A stretch of DNA of 64,000 nt, from assembly GCA_015698045.1 (NCBI GenBank), contig BLAL01000044.1, positions 1,146,501 to 1,210,500 on the forward strand, read 5' to 3'. Below are positions 45,962 through 57,435 of this stretch, piece after piece. The notes under the pieces were generated by a model that did not search any database, had not been told where the DNA came from, and saw nothing but the letters and a program-made list of their open reading frames with translations. A program made the position numbers and the translations under genes. This stretch comes from Rhizophagus clarus. Its lineage: Eukaryota > Glomeromycota > Glomeromycetes > Glomerales > Glomeraceae. Numbering within the stretch: position 1 is the stretch's first letter; each line of letters opens with the position of its first letter.

Positions 45962-47112
45962 ATGGGAAAACCGACGATTAATGTTGACATAATTGCTACC
46001 GTGTTCTGTGAAAGTGGCCCTTTAATCAACATTGTTGTAAAATTACTTGGAAAACGAAGCTCGAAAGACTTGTATGGAAGAATCAATGAAAGGGAACGTA
46101 ATAGGCTTGAAAAAGAGCTTAAAATTATAGCTGTCGGAATTAGTAGGCCAGGATAATAGTTCACCCATTATGCAAAAGGTACGCTGTCATCAAAATTCGC
46201 GTTATTCACCGTAAAATCAATCAGCATTATCATATTCTAAAATCACTCTTCAGGATGCTCAAGTGGACGGTCACATAATTCATACTGCCAAAATGGTTAA
46301 AGAGAAATTATTCTTCCAATAGAAATATGCGGAGTTACCGAAGTAAATAAGAATTTTATTATATACAGTAGACCGAATAATAATTATAATTTTTCATTTT
46401 TTTGTAATTAATACTTTTATAGAATCCAACGTTACTTTCGAAAACAAAGAAATCTGAAATAATCAAATTTACATGCCAACTGCCATATTCTCGTGCAAGC
46501 AAAATAAAGATGGTCGTGAACGAATGGTCAATTTGACACGAAAGTGCCAAATGAAATGACAATTTTAAAGGCCAGGATATTTCCCACGCCCACGATTAAT
46601 TATCATTTGCTTCTAAAGGAGCATCATTCATTCCTAAGGTGGAATCTGGAATTTAAAGGATAAGAAACTCGTTATAGGTGTTACAGTGATCGGTTCTGGT
46701 CTTTGGATCATATAATTAGCTGGTATGAAGATTCCCAATAAGAACCAACAAATTATACTATTTATTGCAAGTTAAGGACCAATATTCTTCCATGTCATTC
46801 GAAACTTGGTGAAACGAATTCTTTTATCACTCTAAACCAGAATCCATTTCTTAATGAAAAGGCTTCAATTTTGATGGGCGCTGATGTAAGCAACAAAGAA
46901 ATTTCAGTCATTGATTACTGCTCTATGCTTCCATAAATTCTGATGCTTCTCGTTACGCTGCCTCGATCGTACAGAAATGAATTAGTTGACATGGTTAAAA
47001 ATGTGCTAAAAGCTTTTACCGGACTTGTAGAAGGAAACCCGAGAGAATTTTTTTTACAGGGATGGTGTTTCGTAAAGCCAGTTTGAACAAGTACTTAAAG
47101 GAGAAGATAAAG
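45962..47112 (+). pseudogene. Argonaute (AGO) pseudogene
   Basis: Starts with an open frame (VDIIATVFCESGPLINIVVK, then a Leu/Lys-rich helix and GISRPG) that fits the region between the N and PAZ domains of fungal Argonautes. Further on, separated by stops and frame changes, are a PAZ-like ILPIEICGVTE near 46315, then the PIWI motifs SKLGETNSFITLNQNPFL, GADVS (first catalytic D) near 46880, ASRYAASIVQ near 46945 and YRDGVS (second D) near 47056, which is followed by a TAA. Argonautes bind small RNAs and cut targets with a DEDH-type site. This copy cannot make a full protein. Large Argonaute families are a known feature of Rhizophagus. Confidence 0.7.
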
Positions 47113-47973
47113 TAATCAAATGTATGTATATTATATATATATATATATATGATTTTGTTTTGTGTTATTTTATAGAATTTTTTTTATTCATAATGTTAAA
47201 TAAACAACCAATTTTATTTATTTATCACGATAATTAGCCTTGTATACCTACCGTTACATTTGTTATCGTTCAAAAATGTCACCACACGGATTCCTTCCCT
47301 AAGTTTAAACCAATTCAGAAAGCTTACCCTTATTGCTTATAAATGAATATTCCTTTCTCAAAAAAGAAATTATATGTCTAATAAAATAATGATATTCATT
47401 CGGTTTTAATTAAACTCTTTATATAGAAAATGAAATTACGGTATTGAAATTATGGTATTTTTTTTGGTATTGCTCTCAAGTATTAATAACAATACGTTCT
47501 AAATTCTAATAAAGATAAAAAGAATGGAATAACGCGTTCTGGCGAGCATACAAAGTACAGATGTACGATACCATAGGGCAAAGTCGTAATTTTAAAAGAT
47601 ATAATTTTTTTGCTTAAGAGACATTTTTGTATCTTCGCTAAATTCGTGCTAGTTTGGTTAACTTTGATCATTGTCGTAGGAACTTGCTAATATTGCGAGT
47701 ATTTGATGCAGTACCATAGGCCATGAGTATCTTATATAATAACTCAAAGAGTATTTATTTTAAGAGATGCGATATATTATAATAAAACGTATCAGTTCAA
47801 GTATAATTTAAAATTTGAATTTACATATAGAAAAAAAAGGAAGAAAACAAATTTCGAAAATAAAATAATTTACAATAAAAAAAAATGAAAAGAAAAAAAG
47901 AAAAAGTAATAGAGTAAAAGAAAGAAAAAAGGTAATAATAAGTTAATTCTAATTTCAACCAGAAAATTCTATC
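47113..47973. other. intergenic with TA microsatellite and kinase 3' flank
   Basis: (TA)n at about 47130-47150. A diverged copy of the recurring flank motif (AATAACGCGTTCTGGCGAG) lies near 47525, and 47545-47680 matches 51421-51530, showing that the 3' flank was duplicated with the kinase genes. Confidence 0.4.
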
Positions 47974-49314
47974 TTATGGAAAACATGTAAATAATTGGTT
48001 AAGGTAGTTTTTTTGATTAATGTTCATGTTTGATGATTCGCGAAAATACAAAGGTCTACTAGTATAATATGCTTCAGGATGAATTTTTGGATGAGTATAT
48101 GTTTTAGTCAATTGAGAAATCAATTTACGTCTTTTTTTTTCAGAAATGGTATAATCATAATAATCATTTGAATCAACGCGAGTTAAATAAGTCCAACTTA
48201 ATTTTCTATATAAATCTGATGCAGTTGGACGGTTTTCTGGTTCATTATCCAAACATTTTCGAATCAATCTCGCATAAAATTTTGGTGTATCCTTCGGAAT
48301 TTCAAATCTTTCACCATCACGAATGCTTTTTGCTAAATCATGCGCTCTATCATACCAAGGTCTTTTACCAGTTGCAATAGTATTCATAATAATACCAAAC
48401 GAATAAATGTCAGAAGCAGGAGTGTAGTTTTCGCCGCATAAAACTTCTGGTGCAATATATGGTAAAACACCATATATCTGACCTGAATTATCATTTTCAT
48501 GAAGATTACATGGACCATAAAGACCCACATCACTAATTCGAACAACTGTTGAGATTTTTTCATCCTCAATAAGTAAATTTCCTCCGTGAAGATTTTTATG
48601 AATTTTTCCTTCAATATGAATCTTCTCAAGACCTCCAGCGATTCCCCGTGACATATCAATTATATCCTTCCAAGAAAGAATCCCATGACGATCAAGGTAT
48701 TGATATAAGTTACCGCTTTCATAATACTTCATGACTATCATATAATTAGACGTTGGGTCTTTTGTAATTCCAAATATTTCTGCCAATGACGCTGATTTTA
48801 AACATTTGTGATGTGCTTTAATCTTAAATGAATAAAAATAAATTTTAATTAAAAAATCGTATAATTGTGAATTAATTACATTGTATGTTTTATAAGGAAT
48901 GATCATCGTATTTTTTGCGATAAATACCTGATCAATGTAAAAATTTGAAATGTTTTGTGAATTATCGAGACGTTTTAAAACAACATTAATTGGACCGGCC
49001 CGAGTCCATTCTTGCGCACTATCATCCCATTTCCATCTTGGACCTTCCAACCAAAGAGCTGAGTATACACTACCAAATCCACCATTACCAATGAATTTGA
49101 CCATTTCAAATACTTCGAACGGGATCCATTCCAAATAATCACAAGTTTGAGTAGCATTCAATTGAGTATGACGGATTAATTCATCAATATCTTTATTTTC
49201 AGATGTCCAATTAGTAAAGTTTCCCTTCATATAATTAATTTCGCAATCCATACACCATCCGAAAGAGATTTTAGGTTTCCCGCATTCAGGACAGTCTTTC
49301 AATTCTCCTTCCAT
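47974..49314 (-). CDS. pseudokinase-like paralog 5, with an intron that is open in frame
   Basis: Exon 1 49314-48928 (129 codons), intron 48927-48823 (105 nt, GTATTT...TTTAAG), exon 2 48822-47974; 411 residues. The intron contains no stop and is a multiple of three, so retention would insert 35 residues between the lobes. Splicing is favoured because the exon junction matches all paralogs. Motifs: zinc ribbon CPECGKPKISFGWCMDC, GNGGFGSVY, VVLKRL, exon-end Gln, HKNLHGGN with Asn (codon at 48592-48594), SDVG for DFG, APEVLCGE, SDIYSFG, NRPTA. Tail YTHPKIHPEAYYTSRPLYF, slightly extended at the C-terminus. Confidence 0.85.
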   Translation of the reverse strand: MEGELKDCPECGKPKISFGWCMDCEINYMKGNFTNWTSENKDIDELIRHTQLNATQTCDYLEWIPFEVFEMVKFIGNGGFGSVYSALWLEGPRWKWDDSAQEWTRAGPINVVLKRLDNSQNISNFYIDQVFIAKNTMIIPYKTYNVINSQLYDFLIKIYFYSFKIKAHHKCLKSASLAEIFGITKDPTSNYMIVMKYYESGNLYQYLDRHGILSWKDIIDMSRGIAGGLEKIHIEGKIHKNLHGGNLLIEDEKISTVVRISDVGLYGPCNLHENDNSGQIYGVLPYIAPEVLCGENYTPASDIYSFGIIMNTIATGKRPWYDRAHDLAKSIRDGERFEIPKDTPKFYARLIRKCLDNEPENRPTASDLYRKLSWTYLTRVDSNDYYDYTISEKKRRKLISQLTKTYTHPKIHPEAYYTSRPLYFRESSNMNINQKNYLNQLFTCFP

Positions 49315-49315
49315 C

Positions 49316-49356
49316 TCGAGATATGAACCTGTATTATAAAAATATTTGTTTGCGGA
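49316..49356 (-). promoter_or_regulatory. conserved 5' block of kinase gene 5
   Basis: Same leader as gene 4: AAACAAATATTTTTATAATAC then AGGTTCATATCTCGAG directly before the ATG. Confidence 0.5.
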
Positions 49357-50739
49357 TTTTAGTCGTTATTATTTATTTATATATAATTATTTAAGCTTAA
49401 TTTATTAATAAAATTTAAATCTTACAAATAAAAATTGAAAAAGAAATTGTATATAGTGTAGTTTTAAGAAAATCTTTGAAAAAATCAATCAAAAAATTTT
49501 CGATTCCTATATATAAGCTGAAAAAATTAAATAAACATATTCGCGTTATACTAAGAATGGCGGAAAATCTCCACATATTCATATGACTAACGCAGTAAAT
49601 CAATAAATAAAAATTTTAATCATTTTATACTTAATAAGTATTTTTAACCTATTACGGTTAAGACCTAAACATTCATAACATACCTTTTCTAATATATTCA
49701 GTCATAAATAATATTGAAACTTAAAAAAGCTTCAAAGAAAATCAAACTTTGGAAGCAACCTGTACAAAATAATTCTCAGATTCCATAATAGAGCCGCATG
49801 TGATTATCATATTAGAAAATTACTGGATTCCGTTTTTGACATAAAAAATACGTAATCTTGGTATTTTTATATTCTTTCATTAATTCAAATAAGAATTTTT
49901 TATTAATTTCTATAATCTTATTTGATTTATCACAATATTATAGTTGAAATTAAATTAAGGCGTTATTTTCATTTAAGATATCGATTGTTTAATAATATTC
50001 AAGGATTTTAGTAAAAGGTATATCTTTACGAAATGGAATTAAGAAGATTAAGACGGATTGGAAATACAATGCTTTTTAATACTATTTTTACAATCGGATT
50101 TAATATTCCTGGGTTTTATCTACCTAATTTGGCTATTTGGCTTTTGTACCAAATGAAAATATTTTTGGAGTTGATACAAACAAAAACTTTTTTTTATAAC
50201 AGATTACAAATTTGATTATTTAAAATTAATTTCACCTAATATAACAAATTTGACGCATCAACCGGATCAGTTGAAATTTTTGTTTTTCGTTTTGTTTATT
50301 TTTCTTATGAAAGTGTAGATGAGTGACACAAAATATCACGATATTATTGAATTAAAGAACAAGAAAACGTTAGAATGAGTCATAATTAAAATACAATTAT
50401 AGAACAATAAAAAGTTTTTTTTTTTAAAACAGAATGTTCTATATATGGGAACAACTATCTAACGAAAAAATAATAATTACGTAAAAAAGAGAGACTAACG
50501 GTTTCTGGTTAGTTAAAGGATGTGCACGCAATTGTACATACAAAGCTGACTAAACTAAATATAGTAGTTTATTTATTCTCTCTGTTGGCTACTTCATTTA
50601 ACTAAAATTGATTATAAAAAAAAAAATAGCGGAAAAACCAATAAACCTTCTTATAATTTTTCAGTTTTCGTTACTGTACAAAAGAAGAAAAAATCTACAA
50701 AACAATTATAACTTTTCTATAGAGTTCTCAAATAATTAT
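49357..50739. other. intergenic with one flank-motif copy
   Basis: AT-rich. The motif GAGACTAACGGTTTCTGG lies at about 50490-50509, on the 3' side of the relic at 50740-51145. No gene recognised. Confidence 0.4.
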
Positions 50740-51145
50740 TGAACATTTGATATTTCCTTCCATGTGTGCTATACATTGCATTTGAGATTTAACATTTTTA
50801 GTTCTATCGCTTGTATGAATAATTGTACTAATTGCATTCAGAATGAATAAATGTCGGGACGTATAATAATTTTCCTCATGCAAAACTCCCAGTGTAACGT
50901 ATGGCAAAACTTTATTTTAAAGTTTATGTAAGTCTCGATGACGTCGTTTCGCCGTCAAATACGAATGTCTAAAAATTTTTTCATTCTCATCAAGCAAATT
51001 TCCTCCAATAAAGTTTTTATGACCTTTTTATTCAGAATGTTTTTGTTTTTTAAAAAATTAGAATTATCAATATAAATTGTTGTTCTTGTAACTTTTTGTA
51101 GTCCAAGTGTTTCGGTAATAAAACTGAATGTTTCGCTTTAACCTA
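50740..51145 (-). pseudogene. kinase exon 2 relic
   Basis: Minus-strand homology from the SDIYS region (near 50845) through the activation segment to the catalytic loop (50998-51025) and the ITK/LAE start of exon 2. At the catalytic loop it reads HKNFIGGN with Asn (AAC, 51013-51015). Many indels. Confidence 0.6.
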
Positions 51146-51390
51146 TATTAGAAGAAGATGTAAATCACGTATTTCTACCTACAAATTTTGTAATCAGAAA
51201 AATATCAAGGGTTAAATTTTATCGTGATCGCGATTGATTCCATTTTCGAGAAAAACCTCGTTATCCTTTTAACTTAAATGAACATTCTTTTAACCAAAAA
51301 AAGAAATGATATGCACAATATAAATAATGAACTCATATATAGATTTTATAATAACAAAATGTAAAAAGAATGGGAAGAAATAAAAATGAA

Positions 51391-51450
51391 TGAGACTAAC
51401 GGGTTCTGGCTAATAAGGGATGATTCTAACGAGTACAGATTACTATCGTA
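51391..51450 (+). repeat. kinase-family 3' flank motif
   Basis: GAGACTAACGGGTTCTGGCT followed by AATAAGGGATG, 3' of the relic at 51560 on the minus strand. Confidence 0.45.
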
Positions 51451-51559
51451 GGCAATTTTAAGGGTATAATGTTTTTTATTTAGGACATTTTTTGTATTTT
51501 CTCTAAACTTGGTTAACTTTGATTAGCACTGCTTAAAACAACCCCTATTTTTTGGGAGT

Positions 51560-51960
51560 ACTAATACGTTCTAGAGATTCTCCATAATATATCTTCCAAG
51601 AATGAATCCATTAAGATGATCAAAGATAAGTTGTCATCTTCATAATACATCATGACTATTATCATGTTAATCTCATCCAATAAAGCCGATTGAATATATT
51701 TATAATACGTTCTAATCTATCAAAAAAATATGAATATGAAAACAAAATGTTTCCGTTATCCAAGAACTCTATTACCTGCTGGCCTTCAAGACAAAAAAAA
51801 AATATTATTGAAATTAGTAATGATTTTAAATCTTTTCATAAATAAATGTTTTCTTTAACTAGCCGAGAAAAAGAAATTAGAGCTCATTTGTAATTTTAAG
51901 AATATTACTTGAAAATATTTTGAATCTTTTAATTTGTCATCGCTTATCAAAATAAAATCT
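51560..51960 (-). pseudogene. kinase relic: exon 2 start plus upstream flank, exon 1 deleted
   Basis: 51560-51720 matches the first part of exon 2 (the GIA, ILSW and YYE regions can be traced). It is followed directly by sequence matching the region upstream of genes 4 and 5 (51760-51960, for example ATCCAAGAACTCTAT), so exon 1 has been lost by deletion. Confidence 0.55.
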
Positions 51961-53160
51961 TTTTATAAAATAAAGTACAATCTTTATTGAAGTTATCAAA
52001 TTTTATAATAACTTAAAATCATCTGCCCGTGCAACAATTTCATAACTCTTGATTATTCGGATCAGTTTTTATCATTTATTCGTTTTGTTTATTCAAAGTC
52101 TTTATTCTTATAAAATGATATAAATGAGTGACATAAATATAACAATGTTGTATTTCCTTATTTTTCATCGTCTATTTATGAGTGCACTAGACTTGTAAAA
52201 ATAATTTCAGAATTAGTGCATTTTCAATATATTTTCCCATTAAAAGATATTATTTTAATCAGGTCTCCATTATAATCATACTCAGATAGCATCATAATCA
52301 TTATAATCAACTGGAAACCTTCCTACTTAATTGTTTTTCTCCTGACTAAGTCTAGATCAATATTTCGATCCCTTATTTATTACCCTATAAAAAAGAATGA
52401 TAAAGAGGTTTTGCATTAAATTTATTTCTAAGTTGGTTCACTCCCCATGTTATTCAACGTTGATTAACTAGAAGTTTGGAATTTCTACATAGAATGATAG
52501 ATCATTAGTCAAAGTCATTTTATATATTGATATTTCCCAGGAATATCCATAGCTTTAGTTTCGGCACATCGAGAAACTATATCAAATAAGGAAAGATAAG
52601 TTAATGCCGGTTATTATTGGTCAAGATTAATTCGTGACGTCATTTTGATAAAAAGAAGTATTTTTCCCTTTAGTGAACATATAATGTAATGTAACAAAGC
52701 TAAATCAAGTTTTCAATTTTCAACTCGGTAAAATGATGAATTTAGTAAAATGCGTAACAGAAATTAGTATCTCCCTTTCCTCCGATTTTAATATTTCATT
52801 TTTTTCAATTATTATGACGATATGAATATTTTTCTAACTTTTTATACCAAACAATCTCATATCAAAAAAGGATCAAAGAGGAAAAGAATACTTACCGATT
52901 GTAACTTATCGAATCCTTTAGTTACGAACCTAACATAATATTCCAAAATATCATCACATTCTTTAAAAAATTTCGGACCTGTGAAAAATTGGATATTCAT
53001 GTTTTTTTTTTCTTTTTAAGCATACGAGAATATACTTAAATTTCTCTTCCTTTTTGATTTTTTGAAAATCGCTTACCTTTGAGTAATATTAAATGATAGT
53101 TTGGTGTAGATAAAGTGCCGATAAGAAATGAAAAAATAAAAGTTTATTGGAGTATAATGA
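51961..53160. other. intergenic, nothing recognised
   Basis: AT-rich. The minus frame at 53073-53306 is a shadow of the small plus-strand ORF that follows. Confidence 0.4.
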
Positions 53161-53202
53161 AAATATGAAGGAAAGAAATCAAGGAATAATCGATGCAAGA
53201 CA

Positions 53203-53376
53203 ATGGGTAAGTACAGTACAGCCAAATATGAATACACATATGATAGGAAGACACGTTTTATTATTGTCAAGAATATAAGGCAAGATAAGGTTATAGGCGT
53301 GTTCAATTACCCTGAATTGTGTGAATACTTGAGTGGTGATCAACAAAAAATACTGCGCAATTTATTTTTTAACTAG
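53203..53376 (+). CDS. 57-residue conserved ORF of unknown function
   Basis: Frame from ATG at 53203 to TAG at 53376. The protein begins GKYSTAKYEYTYDRKTRF, continues FNYPELCEYLSGDQQ, and ends with a hydrophobic LRNLFFN. Upstream in the same frame is KKSRNNRCKT without an ATG, preceded by a stop. A broken homolog lies at 34699-34870, and similarity in two places supports coding. Size suggests a small DNA- or protein-binding module or the tail of a larger gene. A real initiator could also lie in an upstream exon. Confidence 0.4.
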   Translation: MGKYSTAKYEYTYDRKTRFIIVKNIRQDKVIGVFNYPELCEYLSGDQQKILRNLFFN

Positions 53377-53394
53377 TTTCGCCAGTTTCAATGG

Positions 53395-54510
53395 TTACGC
53401 CCTGGTTACACCACGATTTCCGACGGCCTATTTCCCGACATACCCTTTGCCCGACGCAGATTTCCCGACAAGACATATTCCCGAATGAACATTTTACCAA
53501 CATAACATAATCCCTAATGGACTTTATACGACATGATATTTTCCCGACATGACATTATCCCGAAAACACATATCATGACAACATATATCCCGACAAACAT
53601 TTTCTCGACAGGATGAAATTGATATACAAAATGTGATTTACTAAAATTTAACGTTTATAGACACAATTATAATTCTTTTGCATATTTACAACAAATAATT
53701 TCAAAAGAAAAAAGATTAATTGTAAAAAATCGATTTTGAAAACAAAAAAAAAAAAAAAAAACAAATGACAAATTTTTTTGCAAAAAGTTACATTTATCGA
53801 AACGACTTTTCAAAAATCGATAAAGCATCATTTAAGTTTTATGGAAAATACTTAAATAAAAATAAGAAATAACTATTAAATGTAATCATTCGCTTTGGGT
53901 CACGCAAATTTGCTTTTTTAGTTCATGTTATCCGGCTGCTGGATCATCTTTCAATTTTAAATGAATATTTGAAGTTTATAGTATGTTGCATAACCGTTAT
54001 TGTATTTTAAGTACATATAATAAAATTAAATTATCTGTGTTAAAAAAAAAACATTTATTTTTTCTTCGATTTAGTGTAAATAAAGTGTTTGACTGAATAA
54101 AGCGTTTGAATTATATGATGCTTGTAAAAAGTACGAATAGACAAATTTATTTTTAATTATCATACGATTATCGTATTAAATTTGACCATAAAAATGAAAA
54201 ATATACATAAAATTGCAGAGATTTATTAATAAATAAATATATGAATGAGCAAATAACAATTTTTCTTTATCGATTTTATTATTTTTTAATATTTTGAATA
54301 ATTATTGGTAACTCTCATGTTAAATTTCAGAAAAATATCATGCCGGGAAAATGTCTGTCGTGATATGTGTTATCAACATAATGTCATATAGAGTCCATTA
54401 AGGATTATGTGGTAGGTAAAATGTCCATTCGGAAATATGTCTTGTCGGGCAATTGGCGTCGGGCAAAGGATACGGTTATCGGGAAGCTGTCTACCACAGT
54501 CGTTGTAGGT
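53395..54510. mobile_element. 1.1 kb element with TTCCCGACA-subrepeat ends
   Basis: The left array (53428-53612) has units TTTCCCGACA and close variants; the right array (54338-54490) has the complement GTCGGGAAAATG-type units, so the ends are inverted arrays. The core (53640-54330) is AT-rich and non-coding. A truncated, inverted relative lies at 56877-57435: 53620-53970 is its reverse complement. No certain target duplication. Confidence 0.55.
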
Positions 54511-54923
54511 AAGTTCCGGTTTCACCTGAAACATCAGTTCTCATTTGTGTGATCATCTAATTTAGTAAAACCAATTATTCCTCATCATTAAAGAATGAAT
54601 CAATCCCGTCAGTGGTCAAAGGTACGGCTTGCATTATGTAAGTCTCAACCAACGAAAAATGCGATCGAGCAATTTTGAACAGGGTTAATATTACACATAT
54701 TAAACTTGTTTCTAATAATAGAAAGATTTAACTTTTTTTTGAATCTCATATTCTCTAGATAATAATTTTTCAACAACTCATTTCTTTTTTAGAACATTAA
54801 ATTATCACGTTAATCATGTCGATCGATCAGAGTTAATTTACACAAACTCCGATGTAACATTTTTATGAATATCACTTTGAATTTCATATTATCGTGATAA
54901 TCATTTTTCAAAAACTTATTTCT

Positions 54924-55026
54924 TATATAAAGGAGGTCGCTTTACTCTCTTTTCTACCATAAGAAAATTTTATCTTACTATATTATCAACTTTTTGAATT
55001 TATTATCGTCGTGATAATTATATAAA
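54924..55026 (+). promoter_or_regulatory. duplicated promoter module of secreted peptide copy A
   Basis: A module of about 95 bp occurs twice in tandem: TATATAAAGG at 54924, then CGCTTTACTCTCTTTTCTA and AAGAAAATTTTATCTTACTA; and again from TATATAAA at 55019. The second TATA is 91 bp from the ATG. Copy B has the same pair. Confidence 0.5.
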
Positions 55027-55109
55027 GGTCGCTTTATTCTCTTTTCTAACATAAGAAAATTCTACATTACTATATTATCAACTTTTTATTCAAATTTCCA
55101 ATTTCCAAT

Positions 55110-55404
55110 ATGAATTTATCCAAAGCTCTCTTCCTCATTGCTCTTATAACATTAAATGTATTGTTAATATCTGTATCATCAGTACCAATCGAAACACCAG
55201 TTAAAGATTTACCAAATGAAAATAAACCAATTGAAGAATCGAAACCGAAAGGTAGTGTGATTAGTTCTTTATGCGTTTAAAAAGTTTAAAATTCTTTGCT
55301 TATGTTTCTTTATTATTATTTATTTTTTAATTATAGGTGAAATTCATTGTAGTGGTCAAAGCCCTAACATCAATCGACGTGACGACTGCCAACATGGTCA
55401 CTAG
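55110..55404 (+). CDS. small secreted peptide, copy A (two Cys)
   Basis: Exon 1 55110-55251, intron 85 nt (GTAGTG...TTATAG), exon 2 55337-55404; 69 residues. Residues 1-24 form a signal peptide: basic NLSK, then the hydrophobic LFLIALITLNVLLISVSS, with cleavage expected near SVSS-V. The linker is acidic and Pro/Lys-rich. The mature end has HCSGQSPNINRRDDC and then QHGH, so only two Cys remain. Compared with copy B it lacks the segment with three of B's five Cys codons near the end. Likely exported. Function unknown; small secreted peptides of this size are common fungal effector candidates, but nothing here identifies a target. Confidence 0.65.
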
Positions 55405-56089
55405 CTAGGGATGGGAAAATTAACCTATAGTTAACATAAATTAATTTTTATAAGTTGTTAATTATTATTAATCTATATAGCTAATTTATATTTATTAACT
55501 TAGAATAGAATAATTAAACTTATTCAGTAGATTTTTTTAAAACAAATATATATTTTATAATTGTCCACGTGAGCTAAATACTGCATTTTTATTGGTTAAT
55601 TTAAAGTGACGGTTCAGCCTACAAGATTCGATTTTACAAGTTTTACAAGTGTAATCAATTAATTTATAATATAGGTTATTTGTTTCTGTGCAATTAATAA
55701 AAGCAAATAATAAAATTGACTATCACGTAAATTTTGTAACGAACAACTTAAGAAATTTAATTGTCTCTAAAACCTTTGATTGATTAATTGATTTGATCAA
55801 TAATATTAATTTCCCACTTTGCTAAGCCAAATAAGGGCCATATTTGGAAGCCACGTTATTGCATAATAGCCAATCGTACGCAATAACAATATATATATAT
55901 ATATATTTAATCAGCTGACCTGATCAACTATGTGTTAAATATTAATAATTTGAAAGATGGAAAAACTTCGCCGTGAATCATATTAACACGGGAAAAAAAT
56001 AGAAAAATGGCTTATAATGACGTAAAAAAAATAATAAATGAGACTAACTGATTCTTGTATTCTTGTATAAGGATAGTCGTATGACGTAT

Positions 56090-56375
56090 GGCCACCATAG
56101 TAATTTACAGTATTTCAGTTTTTTAAATAGATATGTACTTACTGTAACGTCCATTCATTACAAATTCATCATGTTCTTTTATCAAGGAGCCAAATCATTA
56201 TTAAATATACTCAACTATTTCAATTCCTCAAACGGGATCCATTCCAATAAGTAGTCAAATGTTTAAGAAACACGCACGTTTATTTACATCTTTATTTTCC
56301 AATAATTAATGAAGAAAAATTTCCTTCTAATCATCTTCGGTGTGAAATTCCTGCCAGGATTTTGTGGAATATTTG
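56090..56375 (-). pseudogene. kinase exon 1 relic in copy A
   Basis: The minus strand matches kinase exon 1 around AACGGGATCCATTCCAA (the WIPF region) at 56231, and around 56300 (TCTTTATTTTC, the ENK region). It is strongly eroded. The equivalent part of copy B is at 59740-59940. Confidence 0.45.
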
Positions 56376-56392
56376 GAATAATAAAAGGGGTC

Positions 56393-56895
56393 TAGATCAA
56401 AAGATCGACTAACAAAAGATCCCGATCATCAAAAACTATCACCAACTAGTATAAAATATCGACAAGTTCAAAATCTCGAAATACCGAGTCAAAATCTCAA
56501 TAAGTTAAAATCTCATCTAATAAAACAAGAATTGTTTATCTGTAATTAATAAAATTATATGAACTTATATTAACTGATAGCATAAATATAGTTAATATTA
56601 TTTCCAAAAAATAATTTTTAAAATAATTTTCAGTAATTTAATCAACAGATAATATACTAATTTCTTTTTTTAATTAAAGCAGAAATAAATTAAATTGGAT
56701 TTTATTTATAATAATAATATTAATATGACACTTTCCTGTTAAAGATTTTGGCCTGTCGGGATTTTGTACTTGTCGGGATTTTGGATTTTGTACTTGTCGG
56801 GATTTTGTACTTTTCGGGATTTTGACAGTCAGGATTTTGAGATGCCGGATTTTGAGTTTCGGGATTTCGGACGGCTCCCGATCCAGCCGGATGAC
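56393..56895. mobile_element. MITE with GTCGGGATTTTG-subrepeat end, copy A
   Basis: The left part has AAAATCTC-type units and GGGGTCTAGATCAAAA at the start; the right part (56755-56880) has tandem GTCGGGATTTTGTACTT units, then CGGGATTTCGG. The arrangement is an inverted, subrepeat-ended element. A second, diverged copy is at 59968-60320. Long Pro/Gln/Asn frames read on the minus strand here come from these units. Confidence 0.45.
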
Positions 56896-57435
56896 GTGAA
56901 CTAAAAATCAAATTTGCGCGGCTTAAAATGAATGATTACATTTAATAGTTATTTCTTATTTTTATTTAAGTATTTTCCATAAAACTTAAATGATCATGGT
57001 TTATCGATTTTGAAAAGTCAAGTTGTTTCGATAAATGTAACTTTTTGCAAAAAGAATTTGTCATTTGTTTTGTTTTTTTTTTTCTGTTTTCAAAATCGTT
57101 TTTTTACAAATTTAATCTTTTTTCTTTTGAAATTATTTGTTGTAAATATGCAAAGGAATTATAATTATGTCTATAAATGTTAAATTTTAGTAAATCACAT
57201 TTTGTATATCATTTTCATCCTGTCGGGAAAATGTTTGTCGGGATATATGTTGTCGTGTATGTGTTGTCGGGATAATGTCATGTCGGGAAAATATCATGTC
57301 GTATAAAGTCCATTAGTGATTATGTCGTAGGTAAAATGTTCATTTGGGAATATGTCTTGTCGGACAATCGGCGTCGGGCATAGGATATGCCGGGAAAAAG
57401 GTTATCGGAAGTTGTCTGCCATAGTCGCCCTGTAG
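56877..57435. mobile_element. truncated inverted copy of the TTCCCGACA element
   Basis: 56880-57215 is the reverse complement of 53620-53970 with few changes, followed by an array of GTCGGGAAAATG units to about 57420. The other half is missing. It sits exactly between duplication copies A and B. Confidence 0.55.

Larger units (their letters stand above)
54505..56620 (+). repeat. segmental duplication, copy A
   Basis: Aligns in the same orientation with 57432-60200. Shared from TTTCACCTGAAACAT onward, through the promoter, the secreted peptide gene, a kinase exon 1 relic and the start of the next small element. Copy B differs by insertions (58317-58688 element right half, 59251-59729 element) and small indels. 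Confidence 0.75.

Noticed and set aside
56720-56911. Minus-strand frame with NPxxQNP repeats
   Set aside because: The repeats are the translated GTCGGGATTTTG units of a small element.
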